Source: Adenophora triphylla var. japonica (taxonomy: Eukaryota > Streptophyta > Magnoliopsida > Asterales > Campanulaceae). Taken from it: DNA of 64,000 nucleotides. The stretch is taken from NCBI GenBank assembly GCA_022495995.1, contig JAFEMH010006978.1, positions 42,421-106,420 of the forward strand, read 5' to 3'. Made by a program: the position numbers and the translations under genes. A model generated the notes under the pieces. The model was not told where the DNA came from. It ran no database searches and saw nothing but the letters and a program-made list of their open reading frames with translations. Below, piece by piece: positions 44,151-58,400 of this stretch. The stretch's first letter is position 1. Each line of letters opens with the position of its first letter.

Positions 44151-46106
44151 CTTTCTTTTTTTTCCCCTCAAAAATTAAATGAAATATATTAAGATCTAAA
44201 ATCTGAAACCACTGTTGTGCTCGTATTGTCAAAACGAATCAAACTAGTAGCATCAACATATAATCTGAAGCAAATTTGAGAAGTCACAATTGTTCCAAGT
44301 TCACATTTGCTTTTGAGAAGTTCACAGTTATTTTTCACGTTTGTTCCAATAACAATTAATAGAAGTTCACAATTGTTTTAGCTAAATTCAAAATTTATGC
44401 ATGAAAATGACTACAATTTACTTAATTCACAATTGTTTTTAGTTAAGTTTACAGTTGTTTTAATTAAGTTCAAAATTGTTTTTAGTATTTTATAGCCTCT
44501 ATTTTTGCAATTTTATGAGATTATTTGACATATTTGTTAATTTCTCAGTTGTTTTAGTTAAATTCACAGTTTTTTTAGTTAAGTTCATAGTTGTTTTTAG
44601 TATTTTATGGCCTCTATTTTTGACATTTTATGAGATTATTTGACATATTTATTAAGTTCACAGTTGTTTTATTTAATTTCACATTTGTTTTAGTTAATTT
44701 TATAACAATAATATGTAAAAAAAATGTTAGTATTTTTTTATCACAATAACACGAAATGAACAAATTCCACCATCTGTAATCCATTTACCATGAATTTATG
44801 TACTAAATCCAATCTAAGAAGGTACTGGTTCATTTATAACAAGAAAAAGAAAAAGAAAATTGTCTCAATGTTTGGTGATTGTTCCAGCAATGTTGTCATT
44901 CCAAATAGATCTGATACAGAATGTGTCCAGCTTCAGAGAGATAAGGTTATTGACGGTGAGTATGCAGGTGTATGAAGAAATTAAACTGGATCAGAATGTT
45001 CCCTTGCAGTCGAAGAAGATCAGATTTGGTTTGTTCAACGGAGAAGATGACCGGGGATGGTTCGTGCTTCGAGCTTGGCGGCGGAGATGGCGATTATTGT
45101 TGCAAATCTAAGAAGAACTGGTTCGATCTACTACTAATGGCTGGCGCGAGAAAGATAATGAGATCGTCGGAGAAAATAGCATTTGTGGGCGACTAAAACA
45201 TGGCCAGATTGAAGCTACGAAGGGAGACATCACTTCGACGTTCCAATCTGACTTCATAGGAAGAAGACAGTTGGAGGCAGAGTATGATGACCAGAGATGG
45301 GGAGGATAAGGGTGGCAGGAGATGGGGAGGGTCACCTGAGATGGGGGTGAGTGATCGGAGATAGAAGGGTAGAGATAGAGAGAGAGAGAGAGTGTGTGTG
45401 TGTGTCGAATGAGAAGGGAGGGAAGGATAACATGGTTTTTTATTTAGGACTAGGTGAAATTTTTATTTAAATGTTGGATTAGGTGGTAAAATTTCAAATT
45501 TCACTATCCCTATTATTGATTGATTAACTTGGAGCGAAGGAAACAACGGTAATTTTTCCTTATTTTGGGGCAGACAAAGTAGTATATTATCATGTATTTC
45601 ATCTCAAGCAGCTTTATTGATTTTGTGGATATGTGATTTATAGGAAAAACAGTGAAAATTTTACTCTCCGCCCGCCTCTAAATTCTTAAAAAGAAACAAT
45701 TTGAGAACCACCTGCCCCTAAATTCTTAAAAATAAACAATTTCAGAAGGTTCAGTTATCCAAAATGAATTTCTAGATTTATAAATTTATGCACATCAAGT
45801 TCTACCAATTAGGAATGGAATGATATAAGCCTACCTTCAAGAAAGACTGTGCTTGGGGTTAGCCTTCTCCCTGTGCAAATCAGGATTTAGCCCTTCTCCC
45901 AAAAACTGGCTCAAAAGACACATTGATAGAAATTCGCATGGATTTAAGCTTCCCAATCCGCCCAAAAATAAATGTCTATTTTTTATTTATGATAAAAACA
46001 TAATTGAACATTCATTTTATAGTAGAAACATAGACCGTTGTGAATTGAGAAACTGAAAACAAAATTTGAAGGTATGCCCAAACTATCCAAATCAAAACAA
46101 GAAATA

Positions 46107-46147
<41 letters not shown>

Positions 46148-46474
46148 AATGAACATCAATGAAGCTAGCTCTAATACCGTTCTCACCATGTACAATAATA
46201 GTCCTAAAAAGGGTACAATTTATTGGCAAGGCTATTACCTCCCAAATACAAGTAAAAAAAAAAAAAGGCAAATCAACTAGTCATTTACCAATATGCCCCC
46301 CATTTAGACTGAATGAATCTCAACAAAGAAGCTCTTCCTTGGTTCTCGTCACTTGGTTATTCCGCAAAATATGCACATGCTCTTCGCTTTTTCTTTTCTT
46401 TTTTTTTTTTTTTTTTGGAAAAAGATCTCTAATATTTACCTCATAGCATATCAGATACTTCAGCAAGACAAGTC
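44151..46474. other. Intergenic region with degenerate repeats
   Basis: No supported gene. 44390-44700 holds a 115-bp direct repeat (TAGTATTTTATRGCCTC at 44483 and 44598) with many GTTCACAGTTGTTTTAGTTA copies. 45372-45405 is (GA)n-(GT)n. 45665-45750 has a roughly 50-bp segment in two copies. 46107-46146 is a run of about 38 A. Frames around 44860-45335 show no recognisable domain. Confidence 0.5.
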
Positions 46475-49400
46475 TCACTCCTGCTCTTGCTCTTGCTCTT
46501 GCCCTTGCCCTTGCCCTTGCCCCCTAAGGTAATGAGACGTACTCATTTCTGTGCTATAGAATGAGTCATCTCCGGCAATCCCGTAAATATCTTCATCTTT
46601 CTCTTCCTCCCACTTGAGAACCTCCCTCACGTATTTGAAAGCCTCTTCAACTGAATTCCGCTCCCTAGCTCTAGTCTGCCAAACAAACAACTTCCTCCCA
46701 GTGATGGAATAATATAGCTCTTTGAATTTTACAGCCACGTAATAATAAGCTTGGTTTGCTAATGATTGACTATTATGATGTGGCTTCAAGGGGCTAAAAT
46801 CACTGAACCACTCACAAACTGTTAAAGGAACTTGGCCGATTTTGTCCTCAAATACGTCGTACTTGTTCAGGAGAAGCACAAAAGGGATTTCACTAAAACA
46901 AGGGTGCTTGGCCATGCTCTCGAATGAATTTCTGCTGGCTATCATTTTGTTTACAAGGGAATCGTTATTGTGGGCCCATGTCTGATCGTAGTCACTTAAG
47001 GCAACGCAAAATACCACTGCCCTCGCATCTTCAAACATTTCTAGCCATTTACAGCCATCATTTACTCCCTTGGTATTTAAGCGAATTAACTGGTACCTGA
47101 GATGTAGGAAGTAAGGGGAGAGGGAGACTTAGATGTGTCGGTTAAGAGCAGAAAACCATTAGAAAGCTCATACTCTCTCCGTCCCATAAAGATGTTTCAA
47201 GTTTTGTTTGTCTCAAAAAGAAAGTCCATTTCTAACTTTGAATGGTTAAAATAAATAGATTTCTAAAATTTGAGTGCAATGGATGTGGATGATGGGCTAA
47301 TATTAGGGCCTTTTTTGTTATTCTTATGTACATTAGGGAGTACAACAACAACAAATTCTTAGTCCCAAAATAGTTTGGGATGTACATTAGGGAGTAATGG
47401 AAATAAAATATATCACTAAATTATTTGAAAAGTCAATTGGGAACATCTATATGGGACGGAGGGAGTATATTAGATGATGTCAAAATTGAACAATGAAACT
47501 TACTTGGTCAAAGTGGGTTGGCAGTCAAAATTTTCATTGTATATCTCAGACATGGGGCTGTGATCATCAAAGGAAAATTCGATGTGGGAAAGACCATTGC
47601 TGGGTGAGACCCCTTCAGCAAATAAAATGTCTTTCTCTGTGGGTTCATACTCGTTGCTAGATATCTCAATAGCCTGTCAAATGTAATGCATCGGTAATAG
47701 CTAATGAGCCTCAATAGAATTCAAGTAATGGGGACAGAAAAGGTCAGAAACTCTCTCCCAGTTAAAGATATTTTAATCTTACGAGAGAGAGTTGAAAGGG
47801 AAAAGTAAATATTATGAAATGGTTTTATAATTGGAAAGATGTCTCTTTTCCATGGACTCTGATTTCATTGCTCTATCCTATATATCTTCATAAGACAAGA
47901 GTTTTGTTGGTAAAAAGGTATACCCGATCCAAAAAATGTTTAGCTATGTCCGGAAGAAAACGCAGTTCGTCTTTCCTCTTGTATGTTTCCTGCACAGCGG
48001 GATCCTTCCAGATCTCATCTACAACAGGGGCATACTCGCGTGTTGCAGCAGGAAAGAAAGTATCAAGATCTCCCGTGGCCATGATGTCCAATAACCAATC
48101 AGAAAAATTCTTGAATCGTTGATTAAATGAGTATATGCAACCGGTACTACTGTCGTTCCCCAAATTACCTGGATTCATATCTACAGCTTCTGTTAGAGAT
48201 CGTTCATTAATAAAGGAGGATAAGAAGATAAAACTGAAAAGAGAAAGCAATATCTCAACAGGATGTTGAAAACATAACACTTAGTCAACGATCTTTTGCT
48301 ACAAATCACATACTCCCTTTGTCCCTAAATGAATGTCGAAAAGATTAAGTATGTTGACTTTATGAGAATCACTTTAGTCACTTTTGGACAACAAATAATT
48401 ATTAATGCAGGCCACTGTATAACAAGGGAACGTGATGAAAGAGGTGAAGCATGTAGGGGTGGCAAAAAGCCTGAACATGTCCCAAACCCGCAATGACCCT
48501 CCCCTAATGGAAAGGGTTTGGTAAGTGTTTTTCTAATCCCGTCGGGTTTATGACAGGCTTGGGATTGCCCCAAACCCTCTCCCTTTAACCCTAACCCGCA
48601 TGGCATATTGCTTTATTATTATAATTTCCTAAATAATGATAATATTTAAATATTACTCCTATTTATGTTTGATGATGTGATGTACTTTTATATTTTTACA
48701 CTCCCTTCCTCCCGAATAGTTAGGCCCTCTTTAATTTTTGTGGTCAGCTTGATTTAACTTTGACCAAAGATTTAGAACATTTTAATTATGCCAATGAAAC
48801 TCTAAAACTAGTTGCTAATGTATTAAAAATAACTATCAATAACAATTTTCAGAGTCCATTAGGATAATTAAATAAATTATTGATCGAAGTTCAATCAAGT
48901 TGACCACTAAAAACTATATTGAGACTATCATTCCGAGACAGGGAGTATAATACTATAGGTCTCTATTTTTGTATGAAGAAAGTAAAAAATCATAGTGTTG
49001 CATAATGAAATAATAATCTCTCTTGCATAGAGTAAGTGGGGCAGGCGGAGCGGTTTCGGGTTTTGGCTTAGCCGGGGAGGAGCAGGTTTGAGATTTAGAG
49101 GTTTAGAGTAGGAGCGGGTATGGGAAGTGCCAATCCCGCCCCGTTGCCATCCCTAGAAGCATGGTACAGAACCCTACTGAAAGAAGGATTTTATAGGAAA
49201 ATGATTTTGAAATCTGAGATTACTGTAGGGTTTAACAATACCCAAGAGCTGCAGTTCAACTAGAACTCTTGCCACCTACAGACTGCTAACAGCTGCCTTC
49301 CAAATTGTGGGAATTAAATTCACCTCTGGAACAAAAATCAATAAGACCAAATTATCATTATTTTTATACCAACAATGAGTAAAGCGTGTGATAGCGTGTG

Positions 49401-52400
49401 ATTGAAGTAAATATGCTGTGTAAAAGTGGTACTCCCTCCGTCCCAAAATGAATGTCCAAGAAAATTTAAAATTTGTTCTTGCTCAAGAGCAAATTTGAAA
49501 AAAAAAAAATTGGACATTCATTTTGGGACAGAGATAGTACTCTATTAATCCAGCATGATCATGAGACAAAGAGAACACTGCCAGAAGGGTTTGGTATTTG
49601 TTAACTGCGTTGGACCTTGTGGTGAGCCAAGGCCAACTGTCCAAAAAAAAAAAAAAAACATCAAACCACCACCAAACTTTAACAGTAATTAGTTTTTACT
49701 CCTTATATCATTAGTGTGTCTTTTACTAGTTTCTTATAGATTAGTGTTCCTTTTACTAATTTGTTAAAACTAGCAGTACACCCGTGCGATGCACGGCAAA
49801 ATCATGTTATCGTATTTAACAATTAAAATTTAATATATAAAAAAATTATTTTTCTCCACTTGTTTTCCTTACAATAGTCTCGGTCATTCAAAATATTTTT
49901 AAAAAAATTTATATTAAGAAATAATGACAATAAACTAAACATGAAATATTCAATTTAAGATTTTTTTTCTCAAATAATTCCATTGTAAAATTATAAATCC
50001 CAAAGTAACTCACATTTGAAACTATTTTCCAAAATGAACAACTTTTTAAAACTCGACCGTTGAAGCTCGCTAAACCGTATAGTGAGTTTAGTTAAATTAG
50101 GGTTTAGGGAATTGACTAATTAACTGTAATCAACATGTGACCGATTTAATGTCATTACCACCGATTTATATGCTCAAACATTATTATTTATCGATAGCGA
50201 CAATTATCGGCAATGACAAAATCGGTAATAATGTTTATCAATTGTAGTACATCGGATGCAGTATATAACTATACAACCATATCAGTTGCACTCCTATATC
50301 AACTGCGATATAGGATTGCAACAGATATTAAAAAGGACCAAGTGGGCAACCGATGGAGACTTCCATGAAACTGGGTCCAATAAGAAAATATTTTTAAAAT
50401 AGTCTTACTCTTACCGATATGTTTATAAAATAGGTAAAGCTAATATTGTGACAGATAAGAGTGAATCGGTTATGGAGGAGTTAACCGTTAAAGATGTGAT
50501 AATTACTTGACCGATCAACCGGTCAAGTAATTAAGTCAAAACTAAACCAAAGGTACAACATCGGTACCGTGGAGTCACTTGGACCGGTCAAGTAATTAAG
50601 TCAAAAATAAACTAAACATACATGAAGTATTCACTTTGATGGACCGATAGTTTTTTTTTTTTTTTTTTTTTTTTTTGACCGATTGTTCACTTGACCGGTC
50701 AAGTAATTAAGTCAAAAATAAACTAAACATACATGAAATATTCACTTTGACTAGACCGATTGTTTTTTGTTTTTTTTTTTTTTGACAGTTTGTTGGTACT
50801 TTGACTGGACCGATTTTTTTTTTACCGATTGTTGGTAATGGGCCTAATGGCTATTACTATTTATTACTATTAGTGTTCGGGTGTCAACCGTGGGTGTGTG
50901 TTGACCGATCGTTTTTTTTTTTTGTTGACCGATTGTTGGTAATGGGCCTAATGACTATTACTATTTATTACTATTAGTGTTTGGGTGTCAACCGTGGGGG
51001 TGTGTTGACCGATTGTGTTTTTTTTTTACAACCGATTGTTGGTAATGGCTATTACTACTTAATGATTTTTTTCTCAAATAATTCCATTTTAAAAATATAA
51101 TTCCCAAAATAACTCACAGCCTGCCACGTCAAAGGTGTGACCGACTTGGCTCAACCGATTGTTGCGTGACCTGTTGTGTGACCGACTTGCTCAACCTATT
51201 TAGGTGTGACCGACTTGGCTCAACCAATTATTTGTATCGGTAATAATTATTTGCGTGACCGACTTGCTCAACCTTAATGAACGGACGCCAAGTGTCCCAA
51301 TTAAAAAATAAAAAATAAAAATTTGTCCTGCATACACGCGCCGACACCCAATCACAGCCTACCACGTCAAAGGTGCTTAACATATTTTCAGTTATGCCAC
51401 AAAGGGAAATGACTATTTTGCCCTCATTTGTTGCAACATTTACCACTATCTCGATTCAAATTCGCCAAAACTTAAGACAGTAATTACAAAAGTGCCACTC
51501 AAATTTTGGCAAAATTTTTGGCGCTTCGACTGTTTATTGGATGACCTGCTTTAATATATAGATAGATATAGTTTACCCAAGAAATAATGTAAGCTTCAAA
51601 GCTATTTAGAGTTTAAGTTTATCAATATCTTGAGTTTAGCTTCTAGCTAATTGTGTGTGTGCCTAATTATTTATCTTTTCTATACGATTCTTCCTACGCT
51701 TGCCATCAATTGGTATCGGACCAAAGCCTAGATCGACACCGTTATCGTACAGCTTCTTTACTGTCATCGGTCCCTTCTTTCTGTTCACCAACCCTTTCTT
51801 TTTCTCTTCACAAGTTCTTGATTTCTTCCTTCATCTGTAATATGTTCCTTTTTCTTTTCAGTGTTTTTAGCCACACACACAAAATAAAAAAAAAGGAAAA
51901 CACTACTATGGCCCTTCTCAATAAATCCCAGACAAGTAATATTTCTTGTTAAAACAATCCTCAATTTCTGGACCTGAGCAAACAGCCCCTCCAAAAAGCT
52001 TCCAACAACTGAAAGAAAGGGACCAGTTTTGAACCCTAGCGCCAAGCCCCAATCGCAACTAATTAACCCGTCATCGCATCACAGATTGATAGTTGATCAT
52101 CATCCTGGAGCCGACCACCTTTGTTGCTGTCACTCTGCCTTCTCTCATTCTCCTTGTGAAATCCCTATTGAAGCCTAAAATACACTCGGCCTACAACAAA
52201 ACCCTAGTTGTGAACAATCACAACTCTCTACCTTCTGCCTTGCGAACCCTATAATAGTCGATCACTTTGCTGACACCCTGCAGCGCCAATCTCTCCCTTC
52301 AGCTAAACCCTAGACCTAGATCTGATTTTATTTATTAGAAAAAAAATGGGGAAAATTCCTTCTCGTTTTGATTAAGAGCTCGACGTTCAATGGTACAAGG

Positions 52401-55400
52401 TTTCTGCCAAATTTTACTGCTTTTGGTAGAAAAAAGAGATTTTAAATATTAGTGCTTGTAACCTTTGCCAGAAAATTTCATCTTCAACTTATGAGCATAA
52501 AAGGATTATTTCATTTATTCCCTTGCCTTTTCCCAGTTGTGTAGGGAATGCCGCTTAGCAATAGTGGACGTGTAAAATGCCCATTAATACTAAGGTTCTT
52601 GGTGTAGGGGAGAGTAGCGCTATGTGAAGGAAGAGCAAAATATACATGATTTGAAATCTGGGCTGGACCAGATTGATGGTTCTTAATTTAAAGATTGTGA
52701 TGACCACTTCCAATGGAGGATAGTGAATCTGAGGTATTCTGTGGGTTGCAGGAAAAGTGTGTTTCACAAATTGTTCTCATAATAGTATGAGGCCCCCTGA
52801 TTTTAATCTACTTCTCCTCAAGAAATGTTCCAAGCAAATGATGAGGGTCAGTGTGCGACTGAACTTCCCTCGTGTAGATTCCAATTCAATCCCTGTGAAA
52901 AAATAATCTACAAGAGGCAAGTCAGTCGCCCACTAAGTCTCAACTTTTGTTTGGAACTTGGCTCAAAGAGAAGCAGACGTACGTCAAGGGGGCTCATACT
53001 ATTCTGACAGGCAACTCGGGTAACACGCTTTCCTCCAACTCAAAAAATGCCTCAGATTTCCTCCAACACAGTAACTCTCATCTTTGAAATTAGAACCATC
53101 AAACTAGCCCGGATTTTTAGGTAACATCAAAATCATGCAACAATTTTAAAACATGTGCATCTTGCTCTCCTTCACCAAACGCTGCCTCCTGCACCAACAA
53201 TTTTAGAATTAACCGCCGATTTACTCTTCCATAATTGCTGAGAGAAATTCACTACACAGAGTGGGAAACGCGGAATAAATGAAATAATTGATGAAAATTT
53301 CTGGCGAAGGTTACAAGCACTAATATTTAACATCTCTTTTGTCTACCAAAAGCAGAAAGATTTGGCAGGAAACCTCTTTGTACTCATCGAAGATCGAACT
53401 CTTGATCTTCACCAAGTGTATACCTATAACTGCTTCAAAGCATTAAAGTTTGGATTTTCAAAAACAAGGAACGACATAGTACAATAATAAAGATATCATA
53501 ACACAAGATAAACACCTCTTCGAGGATATGTAAATATGATGTCAGCATTAGAGGTCAAACTTGGAACATTTTCAAGTAATTGATAAATAAAATAAAAGAG
53601 CTAAAGTTAGAACTCAGACCTTGCACAAACGCTTCAGCTTCCAACGTAGAAGTGTCTTTCTCTAACATAGCCTCCTCTTCAAAACGCTCTCGCCCCTCTA
53701 GTAAGACACTGAGATATCTGTACATGTTACTTTGAATCATAAGCTTGATATTCTGTAACTCTTCAGCCGTGAACCTATTTCCATATAAAAACTTGACCTG
53801 GTAGAAGAAACCAAGAAATAAAATGTATTCAATATAATTCCTGCTACAAGAGATTCATTGAAGAGAAGACTGAAAAAAGTTGCTTCAGGAAGAGAGATCA
53901 AAAATAAGAACCAGCAAAACATAGAGGCCGAAAGAAAAAAAAAAACTTTGAGAAGGTCGTAACTTATGCACATCATGATAATCTATAGGCCAAAATATGC
54001 TTTGGTGCCTGCACGTTTCACCAAAATCCCACTTAGGGTCCTTAACTTTAGAAATCCCAAATAATATCTACAAGTAACACTTGCAGCCAAACAAGGTCCC
54101 AATCATAACAGATCGTTAAAAAAAAAAAAAAAAACTTAACGAACGTTGACATGCACCCCTCACATGTCAAAATTGTGTACAAAAATGTCATTTAAGTCCT
54201 CCCAAAACTGACTTTTTTTTTGTCAAACTTAATTGTACTTTGCCAAACAAGTTACTAAAATCTAACCATTTTCATGTATTATAAAAATTGTTATCGATAG
54301 TATTTATTATGAAGCATCAATAAAAGCTTTTATAATTTCATGAAAATTGTTAAATTTACATCAATCCTTGATCAAAGTTCAATCCAGTTGACAAAAAAAT
54401 CAAAGGTGCAACATTTATTTTGGGACGGAGGGAGTAATTAGGATTACTTTTTAGTTATTTATTCATTTTCTAACCTTCGAACTGAAAGCCCCAGCTAGAG
54501 ATGAAATTCCAGCACCTAAACCAGACAGTTGAGAGCTACGTGACTTGTTCAACAGAAGGTCCACCAATTACTGATAGGCCATTCTCTCTCCCTCTCTATC
54601 CCTCTCTTGATCCCAATTTTGAAGCTGCAGTACTCGTTAGCGAGCGCTTGGTTTTTGAAGGTCTTACGGGAATCCCGGATTGACAAAAAAACTTGTTAGA
54701 AGGTGTTGTGTCAAAGATAGTTAAGACAACGAAGATTCCTTTTCGACGAAGGTCAAATATTATGTGCCTTCTCTTTCTTAAGTAAACAAACTTCTTAGCT
54801 GAGGGTGAACTTGTTAAGTCCCATCCAATTTAAAAAAAAATGTGCCTTCTTAAGAAAAAAGACGTTCCGCGATATTGAAGAACAGATCTTAACTTGTCAC
54901 TAACTTGGCTCCGTGATGATTAGTTTCTTTCTTGGTTTTGGACGGACTGTAGTTAAAAGAAAGGGGCATGGCTCGACTATCCTAAATCCGTAAATGATCT
55001 ATAAGTTAGCTATCATAATTACTTTATGGCTAGGATTTAGTTTCTCTTTTTATTAGCACTTAGTTTCCTTGTTAAAACAAAATTAGTTTCCTTGGTAGTT
55101 TAGAAATTATTGGTCGCCTATATAAAGCCTTGAAAAGCTTTCAGTTTATACACAATTAATTAATAAGAAGTTATTTAGCAATAAACAGCTTTCTTGTGTT
55201 GAATCGTGTGATTCAAATCCCTTGGGTGCTCTCAAGAACGGGGTGACACCTACGGTTGCATAGGTGTGAAGTCGGGATATTATTTTTCTTTCTTTTTAAT
55301 AGTTCTGTAAACAAATTATGAAGCACAAAAGCAGTTGTTCTGCATCCAGAAACCATGACTACCACTTCATCCATAATACCGTACGCGTTAAGGAACAATC

Positions 55401-58400
55401 CCTAAGACAACGGGAACTACGCTTCATCCAGATACACCAGAAAGCAGCGAATACCGCCACATTGCTTGAGCAACATAGTGTTCCCATCTTTTGCAAAACC
55501 ACTAACATGCATCTGGAGAAAACTATAAGGGCTCGCCCAGTCCTCTCTAACCTCTCCAAAAACTGTCCTAAAATAGTGAGCACCGGCAGGACTAGATGGT
55601 CACCAGATTTGCAGAATTCTTATGTAGTCTGCAGTACACACCAATTCGGAGAGATCATTGTATTAAACATAAGTTTTTGAAAGATGTCATGAGAAATGAG
55701 TTAATTAAGCACTAAACCCCACAAAAATGATCTAATTTTGAAGGGGAAACCAGTCTTCCAAATAAATGAAGACAGAGGTAATGGAGAAGGAACTGGAAAT
55801 GGAATCAAGTGAGACCTAACCAAAAAGAATAAAACCTCCAAAGCCCAAATAAACGAATCTGGATGAAGTGTTATTCCTGGTATCTTTAGGGGCTGTTCCT
55901 TATTGTGTACGGTATTATGGACAAAGTGGTAGTCAAGCTTCTTGATGCAGACCAACTGCTTTTGTGGTGCAGAATCTTAGCTTTCACATTTATTATTATT
56001 ATTACTACTATATACCTATAATATTTACCATCTCTCCACTGTTTCATTGTTTTCTCACCTCTTCATTGACGAGTCCATACGATGATTCATGTTTGCCAAC
56101 CACTAATCATTTTAGGACTAAGGCTTTGTTGTTGTTGTTGAGAAAGTTAATTGATTGTGGGGCGATATGATGGAATATAATCCTAGTCAAATCGTGAAAG
56201 AGTAACTATCTTCACCAGAATTTACTGAGGACAGTTTTGTTAGTAAAGACATTTTGTATGGATAAGAGCCTAGGGCATTGGAGTGGACTAACTGTGTGGC
56301 TTTAGTTCAAGGACCAAAAAAAGAAAAAAGAAACATTCGGGAAGCATTCTACCATATGGCCCAAGTGTAAGGACATATTAGGTTAATCCAACTAATTAAT
56401 GAGAAGTACTCATCACTCAAACTGAGACTTTAAGTTTAACCCAACAACTTGCAGTTGGCTTACATGAATCCTCCTTCACCATATCATATCCTTATTGACG
56501 TGACAAAAAATATTCCTCCTACCCTTGCACAGACACTTTCACTTGGATACTCCATACACATTTTAGGAAAATAAGAGAACAGTTACATAAATTTGAATTG
56601 ACTCATTTTAAAACTTTTGTATCAGTATAGAGCATTTTTGCAGAAATTAACTAATGTTTAGCTCATGGTGGAGAAATAATGTCAGACTACCTTACAGCAA
56701 CCCCTGAAAACCTTCACGCTACCTAGCAGTAACACATGAAAACCAAATCCGGATTATTGTGACTACCAAGAGGTAAGTAAAGAAATAGAAATTTCTGATT
56801 AGACACTGAAGCAACTTTGCTTTAATGTAGGGATGCTACACTTTCACTTGGATACTCCATACACATTTTAGGAAAATAAGAGAACAGTTACATAAATTTG
56901 AATTGACTCATTTTAAAACTTTTGTATCAGTATAGAGCATTTTTGCAGAAATTAACTAATGTTTAGCTCATGGTGGAGAAATAATGTCAGACTACCTTAC
57001 AGCAACCCCTGAAAACCTTCACGCTACCTAGCAGTAACACATGAAAACCAAGTCCGGATTATTGTAACTACCAAGAGGTAAGTAAAGAAATAGAAATTTC
57101 TGATTAGACACTGAAGCAACTTTGCTTTAATGTAGGGATGCTTAATGCGAATACATCTATATAAGTGCTAAAATGCATCACCACAGATAAGCCACATCAG
57201 AAATTACAATGAACAAATAAAGAGTTCTCCAATGAGAATCTCTAGGAAGCAAACTCCACAAGAATAAATGAGTAAAATTGTAACAAGGCATACCTGCTTG
57301 AAGATAGTGCTTGTTCCAGATCCCTCCAGCCCTAAGAGCATTAGTTTTTGAACTCTTCCCTGCTCAAAATACTCTGGCATGGATCTACCTGAGAATGTAG
57401 TTGGATCCTCATTTGGGCCACGAGGATTTTCAGGTGGTACAGGCAATGAAAATAATGAAGATATGAAACGAGTGGATGCCTGCCTAGCAAGAAAAACATA
57501 AATGCATATCTTTACATACCACTTACTATGATACCATGAACTGTCATACTTTATATATAAAAATGAAATACAAATTGAATGTGTAAGTACCTTTCCCCAT
57601 ATGTTCCCTTTAATGTTATTTTGACCCTCTTCCTCATAACTTCCATCATCGTACACCCAGAAATGTGTCTCCCGAGGGCATTGTACCTTGGCAAGCTGAA
57701 ATGGAAGTGAATCATCACAGATCATGGCTTAGCAGAAACAAATGCAACGTAGAAAGGAAAGCTTCAACAAACAAGTAATCCATATTGAGCGAAATCAAGT
57801 TAATGACAACATCACAACACGAATTTAGACCAGTGATAATTGTAACATGTTAAAGACGAGAAATAACGGCCAAAGTAACGAAATTTACAGCCATGTCACT
57901 TGTGCATTCGCGATTGGCATGTGGATTCTATTAGGACTTTAGGTTGATTTCCGGTAACGTAACGGCCGATTTGCTAGGTAACATCCGTTTTCTAAAACTG
58001 TGGAACCTAGACAAGCAATGTTTCCATCTGCATTTCCTTCCACTTTGTCCAATTTATCCGTTCTTTACCCAAATGAATCATGTTGCAACACTAAATCTTT
58101 TTTCTGATAGGTACAAACAGCCTGTTGATAAGAAGATTGGAGCCAAAATAAGTTTATTCCATAAGTGCCTATGACATATCTCTCACCCTTATAATTCATA
58201 TTAATCCATTTTCATCTCTCTTTTCCCAAGTAGAAAGGGTGTACTTGTTCAAAGATATCTTTATGGGTAGGTAAATATTATGGCCAAAAGGCATCTATAA
58301 TGACACAAGGCATGTTTATGTTTAGGAAAGCTGCAAAACCTCATTAATAATGGGAGCTCCGGAGCTTAATCACACGAGGTAAAACATTTAAATTCAACCA

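Noticed and set aside
44860..45335. Possible small genes at 44860-45196 and 45108-45335
   Set aside because: Overlapping short frames on both strands, no domain, low-complexity surroundings.
46107..46146. Poly-A tail of a processed retrocopy
   Set aside because: No retrocopy body or target duplication could be seen; a simple A tract explains it as well.
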